Shown piece by piece: positions 1 through 8,394 of a stretch of DNA of 41,265 nt. Made by a program: the position numbers and the translations under genes. Each line of letters opens with the position of its first letter. Positions within the stretch are counted from its first letter, which is position 1. The stretch covers positions 1 through 41,265 of the forward strand of contig NZ_CAMFHL010000043.1 in the NCBI RefSeq assembly GCF_945952095.1. Direction: 5' to 3'. The notes under the pieces are model-generated. The model did no database searches. It had not been told where the DNA came from and saw only the letters and a list, made by a program, of their open reading frames with translations. This stretch comes from an uncultured Arsenicibacter sp. (GTDB taxonomy: Bacteria > Bacteroidota > Bacteroidia > Cytophagales > Spirosomataceae).

Positions 1-461
1 GCTGTACTCAGCGCCAGATCTTCTTTTTCTTTGCCGGTAATGGTAATTGAACTCAGCGGAACGCCCTTCTGCATCAGGTATTCCTTGATATTTTCAGCGC
101 GGGCAATGCCCAGGTTTGTTGCCGATGTATTGTTGATTTCGCCGGGTTTGTAAAATCCGGTGATTGTCAGGTGACGTTCCGGATTGTTGAGCAGGTAAAG
201 TGCCAGTGAATCAAGACTGATATCAATATTACGCCGGTTGGCAATCGGATCTGATTTAGCAAAACCAAAGTCTTCCGGTAAGGCAAGGCGAAAACGGCCG
301 CCATCGGAAATGACCAGGCCGATTGGCGTGTTTCCGGAGGCCGCCACAACCGGCGCTGCTTCTTCAGCGCAAAGCTGTTTGATATGGCAGACATGCCACC
401 ATGCTGAGCCGGCAATCCAGATAACCAGCATGATTACCCAGGGCGTTTTATTCGTAAACAT
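1..461 (-). CDS. OmpA-family C-terminal domain protein (partial, 3' end outside window)
   Basis: An open frame reads from an ATG at 461 down to the window edge with no stop, giving about 153 residues, so its C-terminus is cut off. The N-terminus has one hydrophobic segment (WVIMLVIWIAGSAWW) that could be a signal anchor. The later part resembles the peptidoglycan-binding OmpA fold: a strand with LTITGFYKPGE, then NLGIARAENIKEYLMQKGV, matching the usual NxxLSxxRAxxVxxYLxxxGV helix. The likely role is an envelope protein bound to peptidoglycan. A promoter at 544-573 fits this start. Family assignment is fairly secure; the exact protein is unknown. Confidence 0.7.
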   Translation of the reverse strand, partial: MFTNKTPWVIMLVIWIAGSAWWHVCHIKQLCAEEAAPVVAASGNTPIGLVISDGGRFRLALPEDFGFAKSDPIANRRNIDISLDSLALYLLNNPERHLTITGFYKPGEINNTSATNLGIARAENIKEYLMQKGVPLSSITITGKEKEDLALST

Positions 462-543
462 AATGTTTTCAGGGGTTTAGGGCCTGAACAGGAATGATAT
501 ACTACAACTCTGGTAGAGTAGGGTAGTAGTGCAAAAGTCATTC

Positions 544-573
544 CAAATTTACGGGTACAAACCATAAATTCAA
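544..573 (-). promoter_or_regulatory. Bacteroidota-type promoter of the partial OmpA-like gene
   Basis: On the minus strand this reads TTG, 19 nt, then TAAATTTG, matching the Bacteroidota sigma consensus TTG-N19-21-TAnnTTTG. It would give a leader of about 75 nt before the ATG at 461. Confidence 0.6.
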
Positions 574-626
574 GTAAATCAGAATTTTACTTACGTACAG
601 GGAATAATTCAGGATGTCTGACAAAC

Positions 627-661
627 AAAAAAGGAGTGGCTTTTTACGCCACTCCTTTTTT
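627..661 (-). terminator. Intrinsic terminator downstream of rho
   Basis: A perfect 14-bp stem (627-640 with 648-661, core GGAGTGGC/GCCACTCC) with a 7-nt loop is flanked by A-runs and T-runs. It lies about 30 bp past the rho stop and can work in both directions, although no plus-strand gene precedes it. Confidence 0.85.
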
Positions 662-689
662 AAAACTATACAACGGAAATCCGGATTAC

Positions 690-2783
690 CTATCGGTTCA
701 TTGAAATGAGGAACTCCTCGTTGTTGCGTGTCCCTTTCAGACGGTCGAGCAGGAAGTCCATTGTCTCCAGCGGATTCATGTCGGCCATGTGTTTGCGGAG
801 AATCCAGATACGTTGCAGCGTTTCGCGGTCGATCAGCAGGTCTTCGCGGCGGGTTCCCGACGTGAGCACATCCACCGACGGGAATACGCGCTTGTTGGCC
901 AGACGGCGGTCAAGCTGAAGTTCCATGTTGCCGGTACCTTTGAATTCCTCAAAGATTACCTCATCCATTTTAGATCCTGTATCAATCAGAGCCGTAGCGA
1001 TGATCGTCAGTGAACCACCGTTTTCCACGTTACGGGCTGCACCGAAGAAGCGTTTTGGTTTATGCAGGGCGTTGGCATCCACACCACCCGACAGGATTTT
1101 ACCGGACGACGGAACAACCGTGTTATAAGCCCGTGCCAGACGCGTAATCGAGTCAAGCAGGATAACCACGTCGTGTCCGCATTCAACCATGCGTTTTGCT
1201 TTTTCAAGCACCATGCTGGCCACCTTCACGTGACGGTCTGCCTGCTCGTCAAACGTTGACGAAATAACTTCGGCGTTTACGCTGCGGGCCATGTCCGTAA
1301 CCTCTTCCGGACGCTCGTCGATCAGCAGGATGATCAGGTAAATTTCCGGGTGGTTTTTGGTGATGGCATTGGCGATTTCTTTCAGCAATACCGTTTTACC
1401 CGTTTTAGGCTGCGCGACAATCATACCCCGCTGGCCTTTACCGATCGGTGCAAACAAGTCCAGCACCCGTGTTGACAGGATTTCCGGCCGTGTGCTCAGC
1501 TTGATCTGCTCTTCCGGGAAGAGTGGTGTCAGGTATTCAAACGGAATCCGGTCACGGATTTCGTCTGTTGTTTTACCATTTACGGTAGATACCCGCAGCA
1601 GGGCAAAGTATTTTTCACCTTCTTTCGGCGGACGGATCTGACCGCGGACGGTATCACCGGTTTTCAGGCCGAACAGTTTGATTTGAGAAGGGGAAACATA
1701 AATATCATCCGGACTGGCAAGGTAGTTATAGTCAGCTGACCGCAGGAAACCATAGCCGCCATCCGACATAATTTCGAGAACCCCTTCGTTTTCAATGATA
1801 CCGTCGAATTCGCGGATATGCTGATTATACTGGCGGCGAACACGGTTCTGGTACTCGATCGATTCACGCGAAGGCGCTGCCGGAGCCGGTTGGTTTGGCT
1901 GGGGCTGCTGGCGGTCGGCCTCTACCGGTGCATCCGTAAACGATGCCGGTGCATCGGCCGGTATGCTGTCGGGAGCCGGTACAAATTCCGCAACAGGTTG
2001 TGTCGGTACTTCTGTTGGCACGGCGGTTACGAATTCTTCTTCCTGGTCGCTGCTCAGGTTCAGTGCCGACTCGTCAGTAACCGGCGGACGACGGTCGCGG
2101 AGGTTATCCCGGCGCGGACGTTCCGGCCGTTCAAAGCCTTCCGGTTTCTGCTGACGGTTCCGTTCGTAAGTAGCGCGTTGTTCGTACGCCTGCGGGTTTT
2201 CTGCCCGTAAGCGGTTTTCCCGTAACTGACGTGCTTCGTTGCGGGTCATTTCCCGGCGTGGCCGCTCGTCCTGAGACCGGTCAGCCTGACGGCGTTCCTG
2301 TGTTTCCGGGGCCTGTGTTTCTTTCGGTGCCTCGGCAACCGGAGAAGCCGGTTCCGTTGCTGCCGGTTCAGCGCCTACGTTTTCAGCCGGTTGCGCCGTT
2401 GCCTGCGAATCCGTTGCGGTATCGCCTGTAGTGCGGTTGCCCGGTTCCCGGCGGGTACGCTGGCGGGTACGGCTTTCTGAAGCAGGTGATGTCGCCGGTG
2501 CAGAAGCAGCCGGTGTTTCCGGGCTGGCCGGGGTAGCGGCAGCCGGTGCCGTAGCGGGTGCATCACCGGCGTTGGTACGGGTCCGGCGTCCGCGGCGGGG
2601 GGCGGCTTCACTGTCAGCCTGAGGGGCAGCGTCTTCAGGAACCGGCATACGGGCCTGCTGGTCTAATATCTTATAAATCAGTTCTTTCTTTTGAAACTTA
2701 CTGGCGTCGCTAATCCCAAACTCATTGGCAATCGTGCGTAGCTCGGAGAGGAGCTTAAGATTTAATTCTTCAATGTTATACAT
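690..2783 (-). CDS. rho: Transcription termination factor Rho
   Basis: Encodes 697 residues; classical Rho is near 420. Residues 1-45 are the Rho_N helix-turn-helix (NLKLLSELRTIANEFGI). About 46-330 is a low-complexity insert rich in Ala, Pro, Glu, Arg and Gln. About 340-415 is the cold-shock RNA-binding domain (GVLEIMSDGGYGFLRS). The rest is the hexameric RNA-dependent ATPase with Walker A (QPKTGKT) and Walker B-like VVILLDSITRLARAYN. It stops untranslated or structured transcripts in the cytoplasm. It has its own promoter (3099-3129), a leader of about 310 nt and a strong terminator, so it appears to be a single-gene unit. Long inserts between Rho_N and the RNA-binding domain are known in Bacteroidota; the role of this one is unknown. 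Confidence 0.97.
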   Translation of the reverse strand: MYNIEELNLKLLSELRTIANEFGISDASKFQKKELIYKILDQQARMPVPEDAAPQADSEAAPRRGRRTRTNAGDAPATAPAAATPASPETPAASAPATSPASESRTRQRTRREPGNRTTGDTATDSQATAQPAENVGAEPAATEPASPVAEAPKETQAPETQERRQADRSQDERPRREMTRNEARQLRENRLRAENPQAYEQRATYERNRQQKPEGFERPERPRRDNLRDRRPPVTDESALNLSSDQEEEFVTAVPTEVPTQPVAEFVPAPDSIPADAPASFTDAPVEADRQQPQPNQPAPAAPSRESIEYQNRVRRQYNQHIREFDGIIENEGVLEIMSDGGYGFLRSADYNYLASPDDIYVSPSQIKLFGLKTGDTVRGQIRPPKEGEKYFALLRVSTVNGKTTDEIRDRIPFEYLTPLFPEEQIKLSTRPEILSTRVLDLFAPIGKGQRGMIVAQPKTGKTVLLKEIANAITKNHPEIYLIILLIDERPEEVTDMARSVNAEVISSTFDEQADRHVKVASMVLEKAKRMVECGHDVVILLDSITRLARAYNTVVPSSGKILSGGVDANALHKPKRFFGAARNVENGGSLTIIATALIDTGSKMDEVIFEEFKGTGNMELQLDRRLANKRVFPSVDVLTSGTRREDLLIDRETLQRIWILRKHMADMNPLETMDFLLDRLKGTRNNEEFLISMNR

Positions 2784-3214
2784 ATAAGGCAGGTCAACAG
2801 ATAACCTTTGTGTTGAGAAACAATGTTTAAGGAAAACAGAGGGTCTTTCTGTCGATACAGAAGACGGTATAGTAGTTAACGTGTCACTAGTGAAATGGCA
2901 TTAGAAACAAGAAGTAGCTGAATTCTTTCCAGAAGACAGAGCCCGGGGGGGACCGAAACAGGTATCATTCTGGGGGATGAGTTTGCTAAATGACCGAGAT
3001 TTCTAAGCGCTGGCCGGAGTTATAAAACTGCCTGCATGCCACGGTGTTCAACAAATTTGGATATTTTGATTTGGCTGGCTTTTGCCGGAATGCTTCAGCA
3101 AAAGTAAGTCAATCACCTGGTATTGTCAAGATAACGCGTAAAACAACAAAAAGTTTCTGATTTATTATGGAAAATTACCCGGCATTTCTTTCGTAATACG
3201 ATACGCCGGGCGAA
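2784..3214 (-). other. Intergenic region carrying the long rho leader
   Basis: This 431-bp stretch has no convincing coding frame. It holds the rho promoter (3099-3129), a leader of about 310 nt (about 2784-3092), and at 3178-3210 a weak stem-loop (CCCGGC/GCCGGG on the minus strand) that may end the MscS gene transcript. The leader is long for this phylum and may carry autoregulation by Rho, which is an inference from E. coli. Confidence 0.5.
3099..3129 (-). promoter_or_regulatory. Bacteroidota-type promoter of rho
   Basis: Minus strand: TTG (3129-3127), 20-nt spacer, TACTTTTG (3106-3099). Both boxes fit the TTG-N19-21-TAnnTTTG consensus. Predicted start of transcription is near 3092. Confidence 0.6.
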
Positions 3215-4342
3215 TTATATCAGTTTTTCGGCCTGACCGGCTTCCGCAGCGTGCACAATCCGGGCGGGAATAGCAAACGCGACCTGATGCCGTTGGATAA
3301 TGTCGATGATACTGAAATTTATTTCTTCTTTAACGATCCGGAAATCAGAAATAGTGGGTGAGTCAACAAAAAAAATAACAAGTACCTCAAAACCGGAGTC
3401 ACCGAATGAGTCCAGCCGTACATAGCTCGTTTTTTTATTGGTCCGGGCGTGGTTCTGAAGCAGGGTACGCAGGTCTGTCAGAACGGCATTCAGCCGGTCA
3501 GCCGGTGTGTCGTAGGGAAAGCGCAGTATAAACCGGGCTCTCCGTGTCTGCCGTTCCGTTAAGTTATCGAGTGACTGGCTGACCATGAGCCGGTTCGGAA
3601 CGGTTAACAGACTGCCGTCGTCGGTACGGATACGGGTACTGCGGAAACCGATTTGCTCAACGTCGCCCGATACGCCGCCCACACTTACAGAGTCGCCGAC
3701 CAGAAACGGCCGGTCGAGAACGATGGCAAACGACGCGAACAGGTTTTCGAGGGTTTCGCGTGCGGCGAGCGCCAGTGCCAGACCACCGATTCCGAGGCTC
3801 GTAACCAGTGCCAGTACATTGACATCGTAGACCCAGCTGAGCGTGGCAAAAAGCCCCAGAAAGCACAGGAACAGAATGAGCAGGTCGCGCACGAACGGCA
3901 CCAGCTGATCATCAACTTTTGTCTCGGTTAGTTCGGCCCGTTTCTGAAACAACAGCCCGATTACCTTTACCGCGCGGACGCAGAGCCAGGTGACCATGCT
4001 CATAAAAACGGTATTATAAATCCGGCCGACAATCATTCTGAAGCCGAATTTCTCCGGCGGAATCAGGTTCCAGTGTTCAGGTATCGTCAGCTGATGACAG
4101 GCAACATAGATAACCGACATTAAAATAAGGGCGTCAATCGGCGGTTTCATCAACTGCACGAAATCATTAAGCGGCACACCGGCAATATCGCGTTTAAGTA
4201 ACCGGTAGACCAGATGGCTCATGTGCCGCGCCAGTACACGGTGCAGAAACAAACCTGCCAGCAGAAATCCGGCAAACCAGTAGAGATTGTTCAGGGAGTT
4301 ACCGGTAAAGTAATGCTCAAGAAAATTCTGGAGGGTATTCAT
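3215..4342 (-). CDS. Small-conductance mechanosensitive channel (MscS family)
   Basis: A 375-residue inner-membrane protein. The N-terminal half has several hydrophobic segments (e.g. LYWFAGFLLAGLFLHRVLA). The pore-lining helix and beta domain follow: LVTSLGIGGLALALAARETLENLFAS matches the Gly/Ala-rich MscS TM3, then RPFLVGDSVSVGGVSGDVEQIGFRSTRIRT and LTVPNRLMVSQSLDNLT are the hallmark MscS beta domain. It opens under membrane tension to release solutes. The frame extends upstream to an ATG at 4369, but the ATG at 4342 starts directly before the conserved region and is preferred. It is divergent from coaX and transcribed toward rho. Confidence 0.9.
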   Translation of the reverse strand: MNTLQNFLEHYFTGNSLNNLYWFAGFLLAGLFLHRVLARHMSHLVYRLLKRDIAGVPLNDFVQLMKPPIDALILMSVIYVACHQLTIPEHWNLIPPEKFGFRMIVGRIYNTVFMSMVTWLCVRAVKVIGLLFQKRAELTETKVDDQLVPFVRDLLILFLCFLGLFATLSWVYDVNVLALVTSLGIGGLALALAARETLENLFASFAIVLDRPFLVGDSVSVGGVSGDVEQIGFRSTRIRTDDGSLLTVPNRLMVSQSLDNLTERQTRRARFILRFPYDTPADRLNAVLTDLRTLLQNHARTNKKTSYVRLDSFGDSGFEVLVIFFVDSPTISDFRIVKEEINFSIIDIIQRHQVAFAIPARIVHAAEAGQAEKLI

Positions 4343-4521
4343 GGAACTAAGAACTAAGCAGCGACGCATCGCATTGTAGCAGCATGTAGCCGGTGATCAG
4401 ACAATTTGTGGCTCAGGCTTGCTAAAAACGTCACGCTGCCGGCTTTTGTGAGCCAAATGCCGGAATAATGTTAAAAATAATTAAATCGGGCCGTATTTAC
4501 GGCGAATATAGGGTTATTTGA

Positions 4522-4541
4522 CGTTGCAAACATGTGCAACG
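4522..4541. repeat. 7-bp inverted repeat in the MscS/coaX divergent region
   Basis: CGTTGCA, 6 nt, TGCAACG form a perfect short hairpin about 65 bp before the coaX start. It could be an operator or a leader hairpin; nothing further supports either. Confidence 0.3.
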
Positions 4542-4606
4542 CAACGAAACCGGTTTTAAAGGAGTACAAACCAGTACGGCCCGATTCCATAACTGTAGCT
4601 GAACAC

Positions 4607-5362
4607 ATGAATTTAATTGTTGACTGGGGCAACACCCGGATCAAGGCAGCCTGGTTTGACGGAGCAACATTAACGGCAACTGACCGTTTTACGTCCGTTG
4701 AGCAGTTAGGGGAGGCAATTGCGGTAAAGCGTCCGGACCGGATGATTGTTTCTTCGACGAGTCACGCCGGGCAGTCGCTGGCCGATACTATTCCGGAGCT
4801 GGCCGGTATTGACTGGCTTGTACTGGATGCTCAGTTGCCGGTACCGATCACGAAGAACTATGAAACACCGTTGACGTTGGGAGCCGACAGGGTGGCGGCG
4901 GCGGTAGGAGCCATGGCCTTGTTTCCGGAGCAGGACTGTCTGGTTCTGGATCTGGGCACCTGTATTACGGCCGATATTGTAGATCGCTCGGGCACTTTTC
5001 AGGGCGGACTTATATCGCCGGGGCTGAACATGCGCCTGCTGGCTATGCATCAGCAAACGGCGAGATTGCCGCTCATACCGGTGCAGGAAATCCGAGAAAC
5101 CGGCTGGCCGCCCCTGTTAGGAAAAAATACCCGGCAGGCGATGAGCAGCGGGGCTGTCAGCGGGATGTTGTTTGAACTGGAGGGGATTATTGCAGAACAC
5201 CGCAAGAAATACCCTGATTTAACCGTAGTTCTGTGCGGTGGGGATGCGTCCCTTTTTGAAAGTCATCTGAAACCCCCGATATTTGCAGTGCCGGAGTTGG
5301 TGCTGCGGGGATTGAACCGTATTTTAGAATATAATGTCAAGAAATTACCAGCGATTCAGTAA
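4607..5362 (+). CDS. coaX: Type III pantothenate kinase
   Basis: Catalyses ATP-dependent phosphorylation of pantothenate, the first step of CoA synthesis, in the cytoplasm. The 251-residue product has the ASKHA-fold motifs: phosphate-1 loop LIVDWGNTRIK (Asp6, Asn9), GADRVAA (92-98), LVLDLGTCITAD (phosphate 2, 112-123) and SPGLNMR (137-143). The frame is open upstream to 4532, but the conserved N-terminus begins exactly at the ATG at 4607, so the longer form is rejected. Its 3' end overlaps the next gene by 29 bp, implying co-transcription with the outer-membrane protein and lptC. The later CoA enzyme CoaBC is also in this window, on the other strand. Confidence 0.93.
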   Translation: MNLIVDWGNTRIKAAWFDGATLTATDRFTSVEQLGEAIAVKRPDRMIVSSTSHAGQSLADTIPELAGIDWLVLDAQLPVPITKNYETPLTLGADRVAAAVGAMALFPEQDCLVLDLGTCITADIVDRSGTFQGGLISPGLNMRLLAMHQQTARLPLIPVQEIRETGWPPLLGKNTRQAMSSGAVSGMLFELEGIIAEHRKKYPDLTVVLCGGDASLFESHLKPPIFAVPELVLRGLNRILEYNVKKLPAIQ

Positions 5363-6659
5363 AGTTTTAGGGTTTGGGGGCTTGTTGTTGTCCTGCATGT
5401 CACCAGCTGCGCGTGCGCAGGGGTTAGGAAACTCGCCTTATTCAGCGTTAGGGGTCGGAGAAGAATACAGTCAGGCAAATATTGCCAACCTTGGTATGGG
5501 AAGCGTTGGTATCAGTAACGCAAATACCATCCATTTGAACCTGCAAAACCCTGCCTTACTGGCACGCCGCGCCCGGTTTACGGTTTTTGAAGTCGGTATC
5601 ATCGGGCAGTATAAGCCCCAGATAAGCCAGAATCAGGGTGGCGCAACGATGTCACAGCGTGATTTCGGAGCAAACATTAATTACATTGCCCTGGCCTTTC
5701 CGGCGTCGTCGCGGTGGACTGCTTCGCTGAATCTGCGCCCCTATTCGTATGTTGACTACCAGACGAAAGTGTTCGACAAAGTACCGAATACAATCTATGA
5801 AGTACAGAAAAATTATTCGGGAAAAGGGGCATTGAATAAAGCGTCGTTTTCCAATGGTTTCCGCTTATTTAAAAACCTGTATGTCGGGGTTGAAGCCACA
5901 TACCTGTTCGGAAATATTACGAATAACTCAGATTCACGGCTGCTGATCAATGACGTGGTGTCGTCGGTGCAGCCACAGGATATTACCGTATCGCGGATTA
6001 ACCGTACTAATTACAGCGATATTATCTGGAAACTGGGTGGCGCGTGGCGACCGAAGCTAGGGGAGAAGTGGACGTTGAATGTCGGGGCTACCTATGATCC
6101 TAAAACCAACGTAAAAGCAGTACAGACGGATGTAAATCAGCTGGTTACTCTGTCAGGCACCAGCCTGTCTGACCCGGACACACTACGGTCTAATCTGGCC
6201 GGACATGTGACATTGCCGGAGCAGGTGCAATTCGGGATCAGCCTTGAACGCAACAACAAACTGACTGTCGGGGTGGACGTTGGCTTTCAGAAGTGGAGCC
6301 AGTTCCGGACCGCTGACAACTCAAATCCGAAGCTAATGAACGGTATGCGGATTGGGGCCGGTTTAGAGTATGTTCCTAAGATTACGTCGACAAAATACTG
6401 GGACCTTGTGACGTATCGTGCCGGTTTTCAGTACATCAAGTCTCCTTATCAGGTTTCCGGCAAACAGCTGAACGATATTAACGGTAGTCTTGGTATTTCC
6501 CTGCCTATCGGTTCCTACTTCGTTAATAACCTGAATCTGGCCGTGGTGGGCGGACAGCGGGGAACGCTGGTTGGTACACAGATCCGGGAACGCTACGTTA
6601 AAATTGCTTTAGGCTTCACCCTGAACGATAAGTGGTTCTACCGCTACGCGCTTGATTAA
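5334..6659 (+). CDS. Outer-membrane beta-barrel protein (FadL/PorV-like, unnamed)
   Basis: A 441-residue exported protein: signal peptide to about residue 28 (GGLLLSCMSPAARAQ), then NSPYSALGVGEEY and GMGSVGISNANTIHLNLQNPA. This Gly/Asn-rich start is typical of FadL/OMPP1 and PorV-type barrels in Bacteroidota. The remainder alternates polar and hydrophobic residues as in membrane strands, and ends with an aromatic-rich segment (GFTLNDKWFYRYALD). The start overlaps the end of coaX by 29 bp and lptC follows 51 bp later, so the three likely form one operon. Substrate and exact role are unknown. It could assist transport of hydrophobic compounds or serve as a secretion-associated barrel. Confidence 0.75.
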   Translation: MSRNYQRFSKVLGFGGLLLSCMSPAARAQGLGNSPYSALGVGEEYSQANIANLGMGSVGISNANTIHLNLQNPALLARRARFTVFEVGIIGQYKPQISQNQGGATMSQRDFGANINYIALAFPASSRWTASLNLRPYSYVDYQTKVFDKVPNTIYEVQKNYSGKGALNKASFSNGFRLFKNLYVGVEATYLFGNITNNSDSRLLINDVVSSVQPQDITVSRINRTNYSDIIWKLGGAWRPKLGEKWTLNVGATYDPKTNVKAVQTDVNQLVTLSGTSLSDPDTLRSNLAGHVTLPEQVQFGISLERNNKLTVGVDVGFQKWSQFRTADNSNPKLMNGMRIGAGLEYVPKITSTKYWDLVTYRAGFQYIKSPYQVSGKQLNDINGSLGISLPIGSYFVNNLNLAVVGGQRGTLVGTQIRERYVKIALGFTLNDKWFYRYALD

Positions 6660-6710
6660 CAGTGAACAAGACGTTACTACTTGTTGTTAACTAAGTGTTT
6701 ACGTTGGATT

Positions 6711-7268
6711 ATGCACCCGAAATTATTGTTACGTTCTGCTGCTTTCCTGTTCGCTGTCAGCGTATGCTGGTCGTGTGAAGAGCAGAAAACTGCGAAAAAA
6801 TACGAAGCCTATAAAGGGCCGATCGAAGAGATCAATAATGTGCAGATGCTGTATAGCGAGGCCGCGCTGATGAAAGTCAGGATGACGACGGCTCGGCAGC
6901 TGCGCTTTCTGAACGAAGACCGGAAGTATCCCGAAGAGGTACACATCGATTTTTACGGTCCGACCGGTACCGATGTCGTTACGACGCTCCGGTCTGATTC
7001 CGGCCGCTACGATAAAGCAAAAGACCTGTATACCGTACTAGGTAACGTAGTGGTCATAAACAAGGAGAAGCAGGAAATGCTTGAAACCGATGCGCTTAAC
7101 TGGAATCCGAATACGAAGAAAATCTTTACCGAACGGCCTGTTACGACTACCAGCAAACTGACCGGCGAGCGTTTGAAAGGCATCGGTCTGGATGCAAACC
7201 AGGACTTTTCAAAATATATAATCCGGAAGCCAACGGGGGTCTTTAATGTTGAAAGTACGCCTTTCTGA
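6711..7268 (+). CDS. lptC: LPS export protein LptC
   Basis: A 185-residue protein with a lipoprotein-like N-terminus (AFLFAVSVCWSCEE, lipid on Cys) followed by the LptC/YrbK domain: INNVQMLYSEAALMKVRMT, EVHIDFYGPTGTDVVTTLRSD, LYTVLGNVVV and ETDALNWNPNTKKIFTE. LptC receives lipopolysaccharide from the LptBFG extractor and passes it to LptA in the periplasm. In Bacteroidota it is often lipid-anchored rather than held by a transmembrane helix, as seen here. The frame opens at a TTG (6681), but the ATG at 6711 places a proper signal peptide first. It is the last gene of the coaX operon and ends at a strong terminator. Confidence 0.88.
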   Translation: MHPKLLLRSAAFLFAVSVCWSCEEQKTAKKYEAYKGPIEEINNVQMLYSEAALMKVRMTTARQLRFLNEDRKYPEEVHIDFYGPTGTDVVTTLRSDSGRYDKAKDLYTVLGNVVVINKEKQEMLETDALNWNPNTKKIFTERPVTTTSKLTGERLKGIGLDANQDFSKYIIRKPTGVFNVESTPF

Positions 7269-7286
7269 GCCGGCCGGGTCGTTTAT

Positions 7287-7326
7287 AAAACCGAAAAGGG
7301 AGTCAGATGACTCCCTTTTCGGTTTT
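7287..7326. terminator. Bidirectional intrinsic terminator between lptC and the cytochrome c gene
   Basis: A nearly perfect inverted repeat of 19-bp arms (7287-7305 and 7308-7326, core CCGAAAAGGGAGTCA) with A-tract and T-tract ends sits between two converging genes. Its right arm overlaps the last bases of the minus-strand gene. Confidence 0.9.
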
Positions 7327-7744
7327 ATTCTTTTTTAAGCACTTCTTTAACGTGTGCCACATCAACCAGCGCCGGATCATTGCCCCAGCGGTCATACATG
7401 AACGTCATGAGCTCGGCAATTTCCAGGTCACTCAACTGAGGATTGGGCGGCATAACACGGTTGTATCGCTTGCCGTTGACCTGAATCGGCCCCTGTAATC
7501 CATACCGGATCAGATGAATTACCGAATCCTTTTTGGCCAGATAATCCGAGTTAACGAGCGGCGGGTAGAGTGCTTCCAGGCCTTTCCCGTCCGGTTGGTG
7601 GCAGTTGGCACAGGTGTTCTGGTACACCAGCATGCCCTCCGTAATGTATTTCTGTCGTTTGATCTCTTCCTGGCTTTGGCAATTGCTCATCAGAAGCAGC
7701 GTGGCGGAGAGCAGGCCGATCCCGCAATATAATGTCAGTTTCAT
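7325..7744 (-). CDS. Monohaem cytochrome c lipoprotein
   Basis: A 139-residue exported protein with a lipobox (LLLMSNC, Cys22), a c-type haem site CANCH (Cys45, Cys48, His49) followed by QPDGKG, and a plausible distal ligand Met98 in RVMPPNP. The C-terminal helix LSDLEIAELMTFMYDRWG is typical of class I cytochromes c. It is a periplasmic electron carrier. Its ATG overlaps the stop of the upstream SCO gene by 4 bp, so the two are co-transcribed. SCO proteins mature the copper site of haem-copper oxidases, which suggests the cytochrome serves a respiratory oxidase encoded elsewhere. Confidence 0.9.
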   Translation of the reverse strand: MKLTLYCGIGLLSATLLLMSNCQSQEEIKRQKYITEGMLVYQNTCANCHQPDGKGLEALYPPLVNSDYLAKKDSVIHLIRYGLQGPIQVNGKRYNRVMPPNPQLSDLEIAELMTFMYDRWGNDPALVDVAHVKEVLKKE

Positions 7745-8394
7745 CCTTTCTTTTCGGCAAGCAGCTTATCCATGTCACTCATTAACTGATTTACTCCCTT
7801 TTCAGTAGTGCCGTCGTATATGCCGCGAACGTGTTTGTCTTTGTCAATCAGAATAAAGGCGCCGCTATGGACCACGCCGCCGGGCGCAGATTTATCTTCG
7901 GCAGCGGTAACCATGTAGCTATCCTGACCGATTTCGTAAATTTTCTCTCTCGGACCGGTCAGAAAAAGCCATTGCTTTCCTGTTACTCCCAGATTGCCGG
8001 CAAACTCCTTGAGGACTGCTACCGAGTCATGTGCCGGATCAATGGTATGCGACAGAATCATTACGGCTTCATTACCTTTAAAACGCTCGTAAACCCGTTT
8101 CATCTGGGTTTTCATCTTCGGGCAGATGGTCGGGCAGGTAGTAAAGAAGAAGTCTGCCACATAGATTTTATCGGCAACCGTTTTGTCAGTAACGGTATCA
8201 CCATATTGATCCACAAATGAAAAGGCAGGAATTGCGTGAAAGATTGTATCTGTAACCTGTTTCCCGTTAACAGTTCGCTGCACAGGCTTTTTAGCACCAA
8301 GGAACGGTAATTTATCCGAACCCTGCTGACAGGCCCAGCTACCCAGCAGTATACCGTTTAGCAGACTAAGGTTTAGCCAGAAACTGACGCGCAT
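7741..8394 (-). CDS. SCO1/SenC family copper-delivery thioredoxin-fold protein
   Basis: Encodes 217 residues from the ATG at 8394. The N-terminus is a lipoprotein signal (LLNGILLGSWAC). The thioredoxin fold carries the SCO copper site: VADFFFTTCPTICPKM (CxxxC, Cys87 and Cys91) and the distant His176 in GVVHSGAFILID, with ILSHTIDPAHDS typical of the family. It delivers copper to, or reduces, the CuA site of cytochrome oxidase at the periplasmic face. An in-frame ATG at 8427 would overlap the upstream gene by 62 bp; the start at 8394 overlaps it by 29 bp and is preferred. The cytochrome c gene follows with a 4-bp overlap. Confidence 0.9.
   Translation of the reverse strand: MRVSFWLNLSLLNGILLGSWACQQGSDKLPFLGAKKPVQRTVNGKQVTDTIFHAIPAFSFVDQYGDTVTDKTVADKIYVADFFFTTCPTICPKMKTQMKRVYERFKGNEAVMILSHTIDPAHDSVAVLKEFAGNLGVTGKQWLFLTGPREKIYEIGQDSYMVTAAEDKSAPGGVVHSGAFILIDKDKHVRGIYDGTTEKGVNQLMSDMDKLLAEKKG

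Noticed and set aside
1357..2622. Plus-strand frames opposite rho (up to 130 codons)
   Set aside because: Arg/Pro/Cys-rich translations typical of antisense frames over repetitive Ala/Pro/Glu coding; no start signals.
4370..4606. Upstream extension of coaX to 4532
   Set aside because: The extra 25 residues precede the conserved LIVDWGNT start of all CoaX proteins and show no similarity to the family.
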